Assembly (NCBI RefSeq): GCF_000003815.2
Contig: NC_049994.1
Coordinates: forward strand, 13,441,039-13,501,038
From: Branchiostoma floridae
Lineage: Eukaryota; Chordata; Leptocardii; Amphioxiformes; Branchiostomatidae
Direction: 5' to 3'
Length of the DNA stretch: 60,000 nt
Below, one piece after another: positions 24,901-35,400 of this stretch; the stretch's first letter is position 1; each line of letters begins with the position of its first letter. Below the pieces are notes generated by a model. That model was not told the DNA's origin. It did no database searches and saw only the letters and a program-made list of their open reading frames with translations. A program made the position numbers and the translations under genes.

Positions 24901-26449
24901 TAGTAGTGGGAACTTTGGAGACAACTCTTGTACTGACAAGTATCTGTTTTCCCCAGGGCTATGTGGAAGTGCTCAGTACGGATGGTCTACTGGACTACTG
25001 TGCTAAAGTAGTGATCGAGAGCAACGGTCGAATCACACTGGCACCCACCAAACGGGTTAACAGCGACGTGGAAGACTCGCCCAATAGGAGGAGTGGATTC
25101 TCCTTCGTTAATGAGAATGGTAAGATCAGCAGATGCAAGGAATGATTTAATTGGACAGAATATCTGAATAAGTTGACATCAAAATCCTTTCAAAATGAAA
25201 TGATTTTGGTGGAAAACTTCAACATGCTTTTGAACAGGTATATACAGAGAACAGGCTTACAGAAGTTGAGAATACAACGTTACCTGTGGACTAGCCCCCT
25301 GTTATGGATTTATCTGTGCTTGCAAGGGTTGCCAAAGGGCCAAAGCAATAGAGATAAGCAGTGCTCTATACACCATGTGTTTTGGTAGTAGCATCTGTGA
25401 GAAACACTTTGGAAGTTGAGAACACAGTGCTATCAGTGGACTAGCCCTTGCTATTGTGTTATTAAGTGCTTGCACGGCTGTGAGGCCAAAGGGCTAAGGA
25501 AACAGAGATAGACACTGCCCTATACACCCCATATTGTGTCAGTAGGACTAAAATTTTTACATGTTTCAACCATTCCTAATTTAGCTACTATTTGTTCCAG
25601 GTGAGCTGCACACCTGGGTATACGGGGCCATCGCTGCCACATCAGCACTCATCATCGTTCTTGTCATTGTCATCGGCATCGCATGGTGAGTAATACAGAG
25701 CTATAATGATTTGTAATTGGTCAAAAGAAAATCAAAGCATGGCTTGACATACCAACCTGTATGTCAAAATGTAAAGGAAAATGACTTGTAAATCTAAAAA
25801 GCAAGAGAAAACAGGTTCTTGCCTTTGAAGACCTTATATAGACTCAGGACAAGCCTTCTCTTTTTACCCATTGAAGTTATTAAAACAGACTAGCAAAGCA
25901 CTAGGTATGCATTTTTTTTTAGTAGGGCTGAAAGGGAGAGACATTCCTTGCAGTGGAAAACTATCACCAACAAGTTTTGAAGATGAAGATAAGTAAAAAA
26001 TGATACCAGAAAGAAAGGAGACTTTCCAATGTAACTAGAATCTACATTCAACCAGAAAAATGCAAAAATATGTGACAAGTACAGTATATGATAAAATATT
26101 CATATTTACTTTGAGAAAACAACTTTGGTATACTTATGATTTCTGTTGCTATTGCAGTGTTCGAATGAAGAGGAGGTCTCAGAGAGAAAACCCCCACATC
26201 TCGGCTATGAATGGTTCGGTCAAGAGCGGCTACAGCTACAAACCCAGCTCAAGGTCGTCCCGATCCTCAAGGTCATCCACGTCGTCGAGCGGCAGCTTCA
26301 AGCCGATTGCCAACGCGAAAAAGCCGAACGGCAACCACAGAAAAGCGAACGGAAAAGTTGTCATCAAGGATCACCATGTTCACTTCTCGCCCTCCACTGT
26401 GCCAAAGAAGTCTTACATAGAGAGATACAATGCAGACATGGACACGTAG
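9089..26449 (+). CDS. THSD7: Thrombospondin type-1 domain-containing protein 7 (THSD7A/B-like), 5'-partial
   Basis: Exons: 9089-9902, 10299-10559, 10939-11081, 11542-11697, 12175-12383, 12714-12903, 13041-13187, 13683-13767, 14179-14294, 14865-15083, 15555-15749, 16137-16418, 16868-17046, 17824-17957, 18978-19128, 19630-19754, 20273-20408, 20891-21160, 21782-21916, 22395-22497, 22954-23055, 23743-23838, 24326-24432, 24957-25119, 25601-25685, 26158-26449. All phases join, giving 1,630 residues. Vertebrate THSD7A has about 1,657, so only the signal peptide and a few residues are missing. The chain alternates W-x-x-W/CxxTCG thrombospondin type-1 repeats (about twenty) with Cys-rich linkers such as CEVPCPQDC, CPSDC and CPGDC. 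A transmembrane helix lies near residues 1512-1533 and a tail ends YNADMDT, like the vertebrate C-terminus. In vertebrates the family acts at the surface of endothelial cells and podocytes. Function here is inferred from homology. One gene probably stands for both THSD7A and THSD7B. Confidence 0.94.
13188..13682 (+). other. GC-AG intron in THSD7 (between visible exons 7 and 8)
   Basis: The exon ends ATTACAG and is followed by GCAAGT, the classic extended consensus of a GC donor. The acceptor is gattgacag. Codon phase demands this site: G|GT restores TGEGKICGFGV, which aligns with the Cys-Ser/Gly-G-V/MQTRKV region of THSD7. No GT donor nearby keeps the frame. All other introns called in this window use GT-AG. 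Confidence 0.85.
17075..17148. repeat. TG microsatellite in THSD7 intron
   Basis: An interrupted run of tg dinucleotides (gtgtgtgtgtgtgtgtgtgc, then cagtgtgtgtgtgtgtc). It lies about 30 bp downstream of the donor of visible exon 13. Simple repeat, no other content. Confidence 0.95.
17824..17957 (+). CDS. THSD7: THSD7 visible exon 14, parent of the downstream tandem copies
   Basis: The acceptor is ttttttaacccag, entry is phase 0, and the donor is AA|GTGAGT (phase 2). It encodes VTEWRPCSRGCGEYQWETES, WSSCSLYSLGSQSNCGDG and VQTRKV, matching the YEVVPC...YLWVTEPWSICK...NCGEGVQTRKVRC stretch of vertebrate THSD7A. The next exon starts A TGT GTA CAG, completing Lys-Cys. Its last 85 bases, donor and intron start are repeated five more times downstream (18021-18575). 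Only this copy has a good polypyrimidine tract and acceptor in the right phase, so I take it as the functional exon. Confidence 0.9.
18021..18575 (+). repeat. Five tandem copies of THSD7 exon-14 tail plus splice donor
   Basis: Copies of the exon end (cagcctggggtcccagt ... aggaaagtcaa|gtgagt) recur with donor positions near 18094, 18216, 18332, 18448 and 18570. The period is about 116-137 bp. Four are full-length from gagacagag; the first is eroded at its 5' end. Each keeps a consensus donor (one is GTAAGT) and the intron sequence catagtttactgt...actgtacatag. Cassette use would break the frame, because the tail is 85 bases and enters and exits in different phases. They are therefore annotated as repeats, not exons. 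Confidence 0.9.
20500..20612 (+). mobile_element. Possible 3' tail of a retroposed element
   Basis: Within a THSD7 intron, gtacatctttgtacatatttgtg is followed by tatcaatgtcaaataaagattatt and an A-rich end. A polyadenylation-like AATAAA followed by a short repeat tail resembles the 3' terminus of non-LTR elements common in such genomes. No coding part is present. I cannot exclude an ordinary AT-rich intron sequence. Confidence 0.4.
20891..21160 (+). CDS. THSD7: THSD7 visible exon 18 (TSR with SPWSVWSAC)
   Basis: The acceptor is gtttccccccag and the donor is GAT|GTAAGT; entry and exit are both phase 0. It encodes EEPCEVKCPLDCQLSPWSVW, SACTTSCGADGMQ, CPPPDNLHQQRPC and CFSWAYGPWSQCLLD. These correspond to the VECPVNCQLSDWSPWSEC...PCYRWQYGQWSPC segment of vertebrate THSD7A. 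Its last 65 bases and the following intron start are duplicated immediately downstream (21219-21335). Confidence 0.92.
21219..21287 (+). CDS. Candidate duplicated mini-exon of THSD7 (exon 18 tail)
   Basis: A second copy of the exon-18 tail, offset 127 bp. It is preceded by actatcaccag (possible acceptor, weak pyrimidine tract) and followed by GAT|GTGAGT (good donor). Read in the parent frame it is 69 bases, 23 codons, starting HCPCVAKPCFSW. It enters and leaves in phase 0, so inclusion would keep the reading frame. The two differences from the parent after the first codons are both synonymous. It may be an unused duplicate; there is no transcript evidence here. Confidence 0.35.
22690..22812 (+). 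mobile_element. Possible retroelement 3' end with TGAG microsatellite tail
   Basis: In a THSD7 intron, a GC-richer block (caccggtgatggatgtcgtg, cccttacgaccactctgg) ends in a pure tgag tetranucleotide run at about 22793-22812. Unique sequence grading into a short tandem tail is typical of non-LTR retrotransposon 3' ends. The fragment is too short to name. Similar tgag runs occur at 28083-28106 and 28373-28393. Confidence 0.35.
23565..23690. repeat. ATC repeat with short hairpin block
   Basis: A catcatcattatcatcatcg run is followed by ccccttacgggg (a perfect short palindrome), then ggctaattaccaggcgggga and gcgccaggtctcctgtcaac. The abrupt change in composition inside a THSD7 intron suggests an inserted repeat fragment. 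No coding content. Confidence 0.4.
24533..24775 (+). mobile_element. tRNA-derived SINE-like copy in THSD7 intron
   Basis: It contains tagttggtagactgcat (A-box-like) and, 30 bases on, ggttcgagcc at 24569-24578, an RNA polymerase III B box. The body follows: gcttagtaatcagcactta, acaccactaccattcgactagcc and gggctacagaaacagaaatgggtgcc. The body recurs at 24785, 25250, 25400, 28140 and 49745. tRNA-derived SINEs are known in amphioxus; I cannot assign a named family. Confidence 0.65.
24785..25535 (+). repeat. Further SINE-body copies around THSD7 visible exon 24
   Basis: Partial copies of the SINE body lie at about 24785-24900, 25250-25385 and 25400-25535. They share ggactagcccc, ctgtgg/gaggcc-aaagggc, gaaa(c/t)agagat and ccctata...acaccat blocks. 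The first ends about 55 bases before the acceptor of exon 24957-25119, and the other two fill the next intron. They lack the tRNA-like head, so they are truncated or were duplicated locally. Confidence 0.55.
25601..25685 (+). CDS. THSD7: THSD7 visible exon 25 (transmembrane helix)
   Basis: The acceptor is tatttgttccag and the donor is TG|GTGAGT. It encodes GELHTWVYGAIAAT and SALIIVLVIVIGIA. The second part is the single membrane-spanning segment, in the position of the vertebrate KTWVYGVAAGAFVLLIFIVS segment. It makes the protein type I, with the TSR chain outside and the last exon inside the cell. Confidence 0.93.
26158..26449 (+). CDS. THSD7: THSD7 last exon (cytoplasmic tail)
   Basis: The acceptor is gttgctattgcag; the exon completes TG|T (Cys) and ends at TAG 26447-26449. 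The tail of about 97 residues starts VRMKRRSQRENP (a basic stop-transfer stretch). It then has a Ser/Arg-rich run (SSRSSRSSRSSTSSS), a Lys/Asn-rich part and the end YIERYNADMDT. It is longer than the vertebrate THSD7A tail, which also ends in an acidic Tyr-x-x-Asp-Ala-Asp-Met type motif. Other long frames over this exon are shadows. Confidence 0.92.
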
Positions 26450-28139
26450 CTGTCTCTAACTCCCCCTGGAACGAAGTGGGATATTCCAACTGAGATTCCT
26501 GGGAGAGAACGCTTTTAGTTTTGGAGATGTGTAAATAATTGTCATACGTGACTTTTGTTCGGTTATATAAACGTCCTGTATATTGAATTTTAACTCACAA
26601 TGTTTCGTTTTTTAGGCCTTTAACGATATACAGCAAGGTTATTTTTCTATGATAGATAGCGCTTTTTAAAAAAAAGATTTCAAGTTATGACATTGAGGGC
26701 TCACAAGAAAATGCCTTTTGTTATTTTTAAGTTCTTTTTGCACTTTGAGATTCTATTTTCACTTTCTGCTGAAGATAAAGCATGGATATTTTATTGTTGC
26801 CAAAATGTGTCGGATATTACTTTTATCATCCATGCACTTGTTATCTTTTATTCAGCTAGCATAGTTCAAACAAACTTTATTTATTGTTTTCCACAACAAA
26901 AACAAACAAACTATATCAAAACAACTGTGCTTCTTTCCACAGTGTTCAAGACATCAGTTCTGTCAGTTTGGATTTGACAAAAATATGAAAATTGTGCTCT
27001 AAACACCACAGTGACTATTGTCTAGCAGATTATGGAGTATTAAGTATATCAAGGCAATGTGCCTACTAGCATTTTATACAGGGTGGGAGGCAAGTGAAAC
27101 CAGGCAGCTACTGTAACATTTTACCCACCACACACTGGATTGTGTATCTTTTAAAAGGTTGTTCGATTTCTGAGGAGAATTGAAAATATCCCCATAAACG
27201 TTTGTTGAATTTTGAAGAAAAATATAGCAAATCAGAATGAAGAAAAATTGACTTTTTTTCGTCATGAAACAAGCAATATGCAGATAGCAATAATTTTTGT
27301 AAGTCCTGCAATTAGATGTCCTTAGTAACTGTATATACACTGTAAATATTTCTTACTTTTCTACCTTTACTTTCGACTTTGTATCTAACATATCTTGATG
27401 CCAATATTCGTTTGTGCAATTACTTATTGAGATGCCATAGTAGGGAATAGAAGTTAAGCCTAAATTTTAAGCTGAATATTAAATGTCATGTATGACTTTG
27501 CCCTCAAACATTGTGTATGATACATGGTTGCATTTTCGTAAAATAATGACGGTGGTCAATTTCAAGTTTTAAAATACCCGGCAATTAAGTCACAAGCCGC
27601 AAATGTGTATTATGAATTGGCAAATCTTCTCGAAAATATAGAACACTGGTTAAACTTGAGGTTTAAAACCATTGTTCAAGTCCAAAACTATGGATGTGAT
27701 ATTTTTCTAGTCTCCAATATTAACACTATTACAGAATACACTGTAGGATAGATAGTAACTGATGATAATATAGTTATCTTTGGTCCCATGTGGATTTTAC
27801 ATTATTTATTCAAAGCAGACTTTCAGCACATATTTTATCGCAGCTTTTGCCATAAAAAGCATGAAGAAATCCTTATTTTCTGACACAGTCTGTAACATAT
27901 CCATAACAATATTTCATGCATGGCAATGAAATAACTGCAGCTAGATATAACGTTATATACATGTATAGCAAAGTGCCTAGCTAGGAGGAATGCCTTCTGG
28001 ATAGCTGATAAAGTTGTACACAATTCATCAGCTGTGGAAAATTAAAGTCATCAACAAAATACCTTTACAGTACTACTGTGTTTGTGAGTGAGTGAGTGAG
28101 TGAGTTAAGCAACGTGCAGTCCAGACAGTATTTGGATGG

Positions 28140-28350
28140 GAGACGACCAAAGAAGACTGGATTCTGTAGCCAGGTCATACCAAAGACTCTTAAAAATGGT
28201 ACATACACTTCTTTCCCTACTAAGATAAAGAGTATGGAAGCTAAACACACTTCACTAGCCCCCTGCTGTATTGACCTGTAATTGTGACCCCAGGGCTTTG
28301 AAACAGAGCTCGAGATGGGTGCCGGGCCTACACATCACAATGTCATGTAT
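28140..28350 (+). mobile_element. SINE-body copy
   Basis: It shares agctaaacacacttcactagccccctgctgt and ggctttgaaacagagctcgagatgggtgcc with the copies at 24533 and 49745. TGAG tetranucleotide runs lie on both sides (28083-28106 and 28373-28393). The tRNA-like head is not recognisable here. Confidence 0.55.
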
Positions 28351-28883
28351 GGCAACTTTAGCTAGCAGCTAGAGCGAGTCAGTGAGTGAGTGTGGATTTG
28401 AATAACATTAAAGAGGCCACATAGTATTCTATACAAATTACAAAGACAAGAAAATACTGCAAGGAACTGGAATGAAAAAAATGCTGTAAAATTTTATTGG
28501 CACATTTGATAGTGCTTATTCATTTTCTTCTACAATTATGTATAAGTAGACATTGTCAGGTATCAAGGAATCTGTAATAGACTTAGCCATGTTTATGTAT
28601 TTTTTGCTGCATATCTTTTCTTCCATGTAGATTTATGTTCAAAGTTGAAATGTCAGAAGTAGTTTCACGTTAATCTGAAGTTACACAACCATGCTTACAA
28701 GTACATGTTCTTGATTCTCACATCTTCAAAAGTTTGCCTGAGAAATGTTGCATAGTTATAAGCATATCAATAAAAACATCTACGGCTCTTGTTGGCAAAT
28801 GTATGGATGATGGCACACTTTTGACAGATTAGCTAAAGAGGCCCGATGGGCCAGCATAATGGTTTGCATATGTATGTAGTGCT

Positions 28884-28990
28884 TGTGTTATGTGCCTTTC
28901 CCAAAGTACAAAGTCGGGGCATGGCATGTGTCATATTTACCCAGGAACTGTTGGTCTAATGCCACTCCAACCATTGCGCCACACCAATGC
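28884..28990 (-). mobile_element. Truncated tRNA-derived SINE, second family
   Basis: Read on the minus strand it begins ggtgtggcgcaatggttgg (A box TGGCGCAATGG). It continues to ccccgactttgtactttggg and aaaggcacataac. The same order occurs in the better-preserved copy at 35110-35435. The B box is degenerate. It is short and non-coding. Confidence 0.5.
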
Positions 28991-29403
28991 CACAATGCTC
29001 ATGATATTCATAATGACACGAGGTGTCATTTTCTTTGCTTCAATCTCCTTATACATGTTATAAAAATATATGTGCAGTTACTTAAGTGATGCCAGTATCA
29101 CATTTGCAACTACAATGTACCTTGTAAGTTTTGCACACAAATACTGCCTTAGAAATATTAAGAACTATCTCCCTTTTTATGCCAACTTAACATTAAGTTA
29201 CAATTCAATGGAAATTGTTGCCTGAGCTCCCATTCACAATAAGATCTCAATAAGAAAAAAGAAAAGGAAAACACTAAATTACTGAAAACACAATCTCATT
29301 GATTATAATATCAACTGCTGGTATGTATCTATATTGCTTCAAGCAACAACTTTGTGTAATGTCCTTGCTTCAAATAAACTACACTACATGACGTATTCAA
29401 ATG

Positions 29404-32400
29404 TTAAAGTCCTGTCTCGAAGCTGAGGTAGAAGCTTGGATTAGTCATGGAGCTTGCAGTGTCCACAGACGGCGTGATGTCTGGGGCGTCTGCCTCCAGC
29501 TCTTTTCTGTCCTCAGCTTTCCTGTGGCCCGCTTTTGGGCACAGTAACGACCCTCCCCTGAAACAGAGGGTACAGATGTCAATGTTATCAAGAAGGGGGT
29601 TGCATGGGGGTACTAGAGGAAGGGGACAGTCCTTCGTTCTGGCACCTCTATGTTCTGACAACCCTATGTTAGTTTTATCTTAGGGTCTGATTACCTTGTT
29701 CTGATGTAGGAAGTAAACCTTGTTATGGCTATGCTGTTGAGCTAAAACGAGAAAATCTATCATGCGACATCCTTCATTTGGATTGCAATTCCATGCAGTT
29801 CCCAATTTGTTTCATCATATTTAAAATGACTGAATTGAATAATGTTACATGAACATACATCAATTTTCATTGTAATAATGCACATAAATATGCTTGGGGT
29901 AATTTGGAACGGGATCTGTGCAATATTTACAAGAAAAACATAAGAAAAAGTTGGGTGGGGTTCAACTTTGATAACTTACTTCCCAAAGTCCTCTGCTTCT
30001 TCCAGGGTCTGTGGGAGGGGGGCCCCCAGGGTCTCCGGTAGCATTAGGCACAGGATTCCGCCTAGCACGGACACCCCTCCGAACACGATGTAGGGGAGGG
30101 GCCTCCAGGAGTCTGCCAGCAAGGCTACGAAGGGTGAGATGATGCCACCGACCCGAGCCCACATGGACGAAACACCCAAGCCGAGATTCCTGTTCAAGAG
30201 CAAAAAGATGTTCTTTAGTACCTAAATATCTACTAATGATACCATTTAGAACAGTTACATGTTTGGGTGTCCATTTTTCGATTGCATGGATTTTTAAGAT
30301 AACGCGATATCTCGAATGCTCCGCTGGTCTTTGGAATTAATTTTAAAGTGTCAGACAATCTGTACATGCACCAAATGTTTGCTCCAAGAGAACTAAAATG
30401 CAAATGCGGACACCAACATGGCGTCAGTCACATTGATGAAGACACATTGATACCCTACAGGTGTTTTGCAGAGCTCTGTGGTGGCTAGGCCATGATGTTA
30501 GGATGCCATGGGCATGCCTCGGATGGCTCTGAAGCAGATTCCATATTAGGGAAAAGAAAGGGGATGGCAGTAGATGAGCTGGAAGAAAACTGTCATGAGG
30601 GAGCGAAAATGCCGGAACTGGACAGAAGAGAATGGAAAGCTGTGGTGGCCTGCATCGGCATCAGCTGAACTATGCAAAGATGATGATGATGATGATGATT
30701 GATGCCATCTACATAAGCTGATCATACCTGATGACAGTGGGGTAGATTTCTCCAGTCCAAATGTAGATGATGTTGAAGCTGGCAGCTATCCCGAACTTGC
30801 CGATCATCGCCAGGGTCATGGTCAGTGGGAACAGATCTGTGTACAATTAGAGAATCTTATCTATAACCTCAATACTTATTACATCTTTGGGCACTACACA
30901 AACACTTCACACAAAATGATGTCTAGCATAAATTCTACGCAATTAATCACTGTCTCTACAACCTTGGTCAGACCAAATGGCCCCTGAAGTTGGAAACCTG
31001 ATCCCTCAACAATTATGTGATTCCGTTAATGGGTCAAAGGGGCTTGGAAGTCTGCAACGCCCCCCATCCCGCTTTAGTACCAATTGGGGGCTCTGATATA
31101 GATTGTCTCGCAAGAGCAAGAGACTACGTCAAGACTTGAATCCAGTCATGTGCTCTCGCGAACAAGATGTGCTGCAAGACATAAAAAATTTGCTTTTAAA
31201 AAATGTCACTGAAGAGTATTGTGGTAGATGTATTCATACGTGACTTGTGAACTTCTTCAACATTACAGTACCTGATGGCACGAAAAGTGTGCAGATGCAG
31301 GCCACGCCCCCTCCCACCATGAACATGATGTGTGGCGACCGTCTGCCCCACTTCTCGATCACGATGATTGACATGAGGAGAGCAGGAAACTCCACGAGAC
31401 CGGATAGGAAAAAGTTGATGTAGTCGTCGCCGCCCAGCGCTGAGGTGTTGAGGGACAACCCGTAGTAGACCATTGTAATGACGCCCCTGTGAAGAGATGG
31501 GAAGGGAAGGGAAGGGAAGGGAAGGAAATATGGTACATTTGGAACTACATTTTGGAGAAAATCATCACAAAACAAGGTGACAGTCATTATAATGACCTTG
31601 ACCCTACGTTGTTGAGGAGTATACTTTCTGTTGTGGTGCCATTAATATAAACCAGTTTGCTTGAGTGTGGCACCTCTGTATACTGCTGCACGTCCTTTTT
31701 GTTGTAATAAAAGATAATAAAAGAAAATTATGTACTTTCTAGACTCATAAAAACCTTTTGATCAAACTCAAAAGCATAGTTTTGAGCATTATACATTATA
31801 CTTACCAGTTGTAGAAGATGATGGCAGATTTCTTGGCCAAGTTTGGAGTCCGGATCAGGTCCCAGGCTGAGTAGAAACGGTCGTTGTCAGGAGTCTCCGT
31901 CAGTTTATCCTGTAGTTTATGAATTTACAATAAGTTAAGCTTACTTCAGGGATGGCATTTGATTGGTTGAATCTTGTGATTGTTCAGCACCATTACTTGA
32001 AATCACTGTTATCATCATGAAAGCCATGTGACTTGGCCGGAAGAATGGAATGACTAAGAAAAAAGGAGATTTGTATATCATACATACGAGGGGCGGTCAG
32101 TAAGTAATGCCCCTGACCCATTTTCCATAGCAGGAGATTAATGAAACTTGGGACAGTTATCAGTCTTTCTCTTCATAGGAACCACCCAGAGTTATGCATT
32201 TCTCCCATCGTTTGATGCAGCTCTGGACACCGTTTTTGTAGGACATCCCAGGTTGGTACTCCAACAGATGCCTCATCAATGGCAGAAGAGGGACGACCAG
32301 GTCTGGGAGCTGTTTCCACAGACTTCCGGCCATGTTTGAATTCAGGATGCCAGCGTTTTACAAGGTCATATGATGGGGCATCATCACCATAAGTTTCTTT

Positions 32401-35400
32401 CATTTCATCAAAAGTCTTCTTTGGTGTGCGTCCTTTCAAATACAAAAACCGGATCACTGCGCGACACTAAACTGGTTCCATTTCGCACCTGACTCAGTTC
32501 AAACACCGGTAAATCAGAAACCACAATTAGTTCAGAGCTGTTTTTTGCAACATATCCTATAAAGATATGAATCATTACACATACAAAATTTCATCTAGAT
32601 CAGACGACTGGAAGTGGGTCAGGGGCATTACTTATTGACCGCCCCTCGTAGATATGGGTAGATATGGGCAGATACTTTCTGTACACCTTGTGTCGTCACA
32701 AGGGGAAGGAAAAAATAGCTTTTACAGAGGAAACTTTGTCAATCATCAAGTCTATTCCTGCCGTATAGTTCTTCTTAGTATGTGCACAGACTTCGAGATG
32801 TTTCGCTATAACAACAGCAGCAATAGATAATTTGGTCTGTATTTGTAAGTTACCGTATCTGAAAGTTTTCACATCTACCTTTGACTCCACCATTTTCTCC
32901 CACAGTGCATCTGGAAAGTCTACGCCGTTTGTTTTCGCCATCTTCTCCACGATGGCGCGCGCCTCCTCGGTTCTACCCTTCGCCAGCAGCCATCTTGGAG
33001 ACTCCGTCACAACACTACAGAACATGGCAGTGTAACCAGAGCTACTTGTTATTATACAGTCATCGTAAGTAGTTATTCATTCATATACACAAAAAAGTAC
33101 CGGTAATATCATTGACAACAAATTAATGCAAAAGATATAGCAGAGGGACTACATGATTCAAATCCAATAGGATCATCATCAATAAATCATTATTATCACC
33201 ATCATATACTGTAAATGCAGAAATGTTCGCGGTAGATTTATTTTTGCAGTTTTCGCGGTGGCCACTTCACTGTGAACTTAAAACCACCGCAAAGATTTTC
33301 CATTGTGGTATGTGACTACAGTCTATGGCACTACCGCGAACGTAAAACCACCGTGAACACTCTATTTTCCCCTTAACGCGAAATTAAATCCTTTGCGAAC
33401 TTAAATGCATTCACAGTATATCAACAAATATAAGGGGCAGACAGATAAGGCTCCGACCCTGAGGCATCGCCAAAATGTGTCAGTGTAAGTCAAATCTAAA
33501 AGTGCTTTTTATTCTGTTCTGTCATTGGCCCGGAGGTTGACGCCACAGTATATAAGGATGCAGTGCAGGTATTCTTTCCCTGTCTACCGGCGGTCCTCCG
33601 ACCACGTCTGGAGCCTGAAGCGGTCGTCTCAGCGCATAAGTGACTTTAGGCTCCAGACGACGATTTCCGCATAACTTAATACCAGAACGGCGATGGCCAA
33701 AAAGGACACTACTGACCACCACAGCGGTAACCACAGAACGCTGAGTAGAGAGATGGCCAGTTGTAGGTGAGTCCAGGTACGGATGAGGTAGGCCAGCCCC
33801 GCCTCCAACATATACCCCAGCACGAAGAACACATAGTCCACAGTGCCCACGAGCGTGCGCCGTGATGGGCCAACAATCTCACATGCTGAAAAAAAGAAAC
33901 ATTAGATCATCAGCGCTTTTTCGAGGTTACAACATGTAGAGGTGAGCTATTACCTGTTTTGTTTCCTCCTCCACTGTGAGTTTAATGGGAAAGTTTGATA
34001 ACGGATAAACAAATGACCAAATGAACTTGGAGAGCACAAATTCATGAAGAACGTTGTCATTTCTCGCAATGTTGCAATAACTATGTCTATGGTTCTTAGG
34101 GTCCAGATCGGACATGAAGAAACCATAACTGCTCATAACCCCCAACTACTAAAAGGATAGCTAATGAGAACCTGTCTCGTAATGGTCAAGAGGCCTTAAA
34201 AGTTCTCACGCTTTCTGATTGGTATTTTGTATTTTACGGAATCATACATTAAGGGTAATGGTTTGGTGTAACACACCAATACTCTGCCTACTATCAGTAA
34301 GAACAACTGGGACCTGGCCACACAATAAAGATACATTTTGCCGGTTCTACCTAACACGAAATTGACGAGGTAGATTCCCATGGACGACACCCCCACGAAG
34401 AGACGCAGGATGACGAAGGCCGTGAAGTTTGGCGCGAACATGGTGGATATCCCTGAAACAAGGTTCAGCACAATGCCAACGAACATCAAGACTTTCCGGC
34501 CAAACCTGGAAAAACAAGAAGTTCGGCAAAATTGTAAACTATTCTAATACGTGAGTTGGTGTTGCGTATGAGAATGCTCTGCAGAAGAGACGTGAAGTAA
34601 TGTCCAGTGAATGACCGTTAGCGGTAAAACATACAGAGCACTTCATATACTTCATATCTAAAGAATGGATTTCTTAAGACAAAAACAAAAAAATTCAACA
34701 TTTGAAGTTTTTATTGGAAGGTGACAAATTTTATCTATGTTTCTAAACGCACCTGTCTGAAAGGTCTCCGAATGTGATGGACCCTATGAGCACCCCCACC
34801 ATGTAAATGGACTGCGCCATGTTCGCCAGCCACTTGTCGTCACAGACGATGTTGTTCTGTGGAGTGAGTAAATCATAGTTACATACCGTGTTCTGATTGC
34901 GTATGTCTTCTGACGGACATCATAAATGCTGTAAAAAGGTTCAAATGCAAAGCATAATTATGTCAGGGCAGAGGTTGCAATCTAGCAGAATCGCCGATTA
35001 TACCAGTAAAAATCACTACCGGAGTTTTTGTCCACCGAGATCAGAATCATACTCTTGGCCACTGTAGCCACTGCTTATAGGTAAAGACGCGAATAAATGT
35101 AAACTAGTGCTTACAATAGGCAGGCCCCATTTGCGGCCTGTAGGTTTTGAACCATTCACAACGGGAAGGACCCCGGATCTTTAACGTGCTCGAGGTGAGG
35201 CTCTCCTCAAATACCTCCATTTAACAAAGACCTCCATTTAACGTCCTATCCGAGTGACGGACCCTAACAGAAGCTAGGTACTCATTTTCACCTGAGTAAA
35301 GTGAGGAATTCGAAAGTCGTGTAAAGTGCCTTTCCCAAGGGCACAAGATCGGTGACACATCAGCTGTTTCGAACCCGTTACCTGGGTCAAACACCTTACC

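Larger units (their letters stand above)
26450..29403. other. Convergent intergenic region between THSD7 and SLC22 copy A
   Basis: It holds the 3' UTRs of the two convergent genes and repeats. The stretch 26450-28080 is AT-rich without an ORF of note. Around 28083-28393 are tgag runs flanking a SINE-body copy. A truncated minus-strand SINE with a tggcgcaat A box lies near 28884-28990. AATAAA motifs on the plus strand at about 28769 and 29372 are possible but unproven poly(A) signals. I see no coding exon. Confidence 0.65.
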
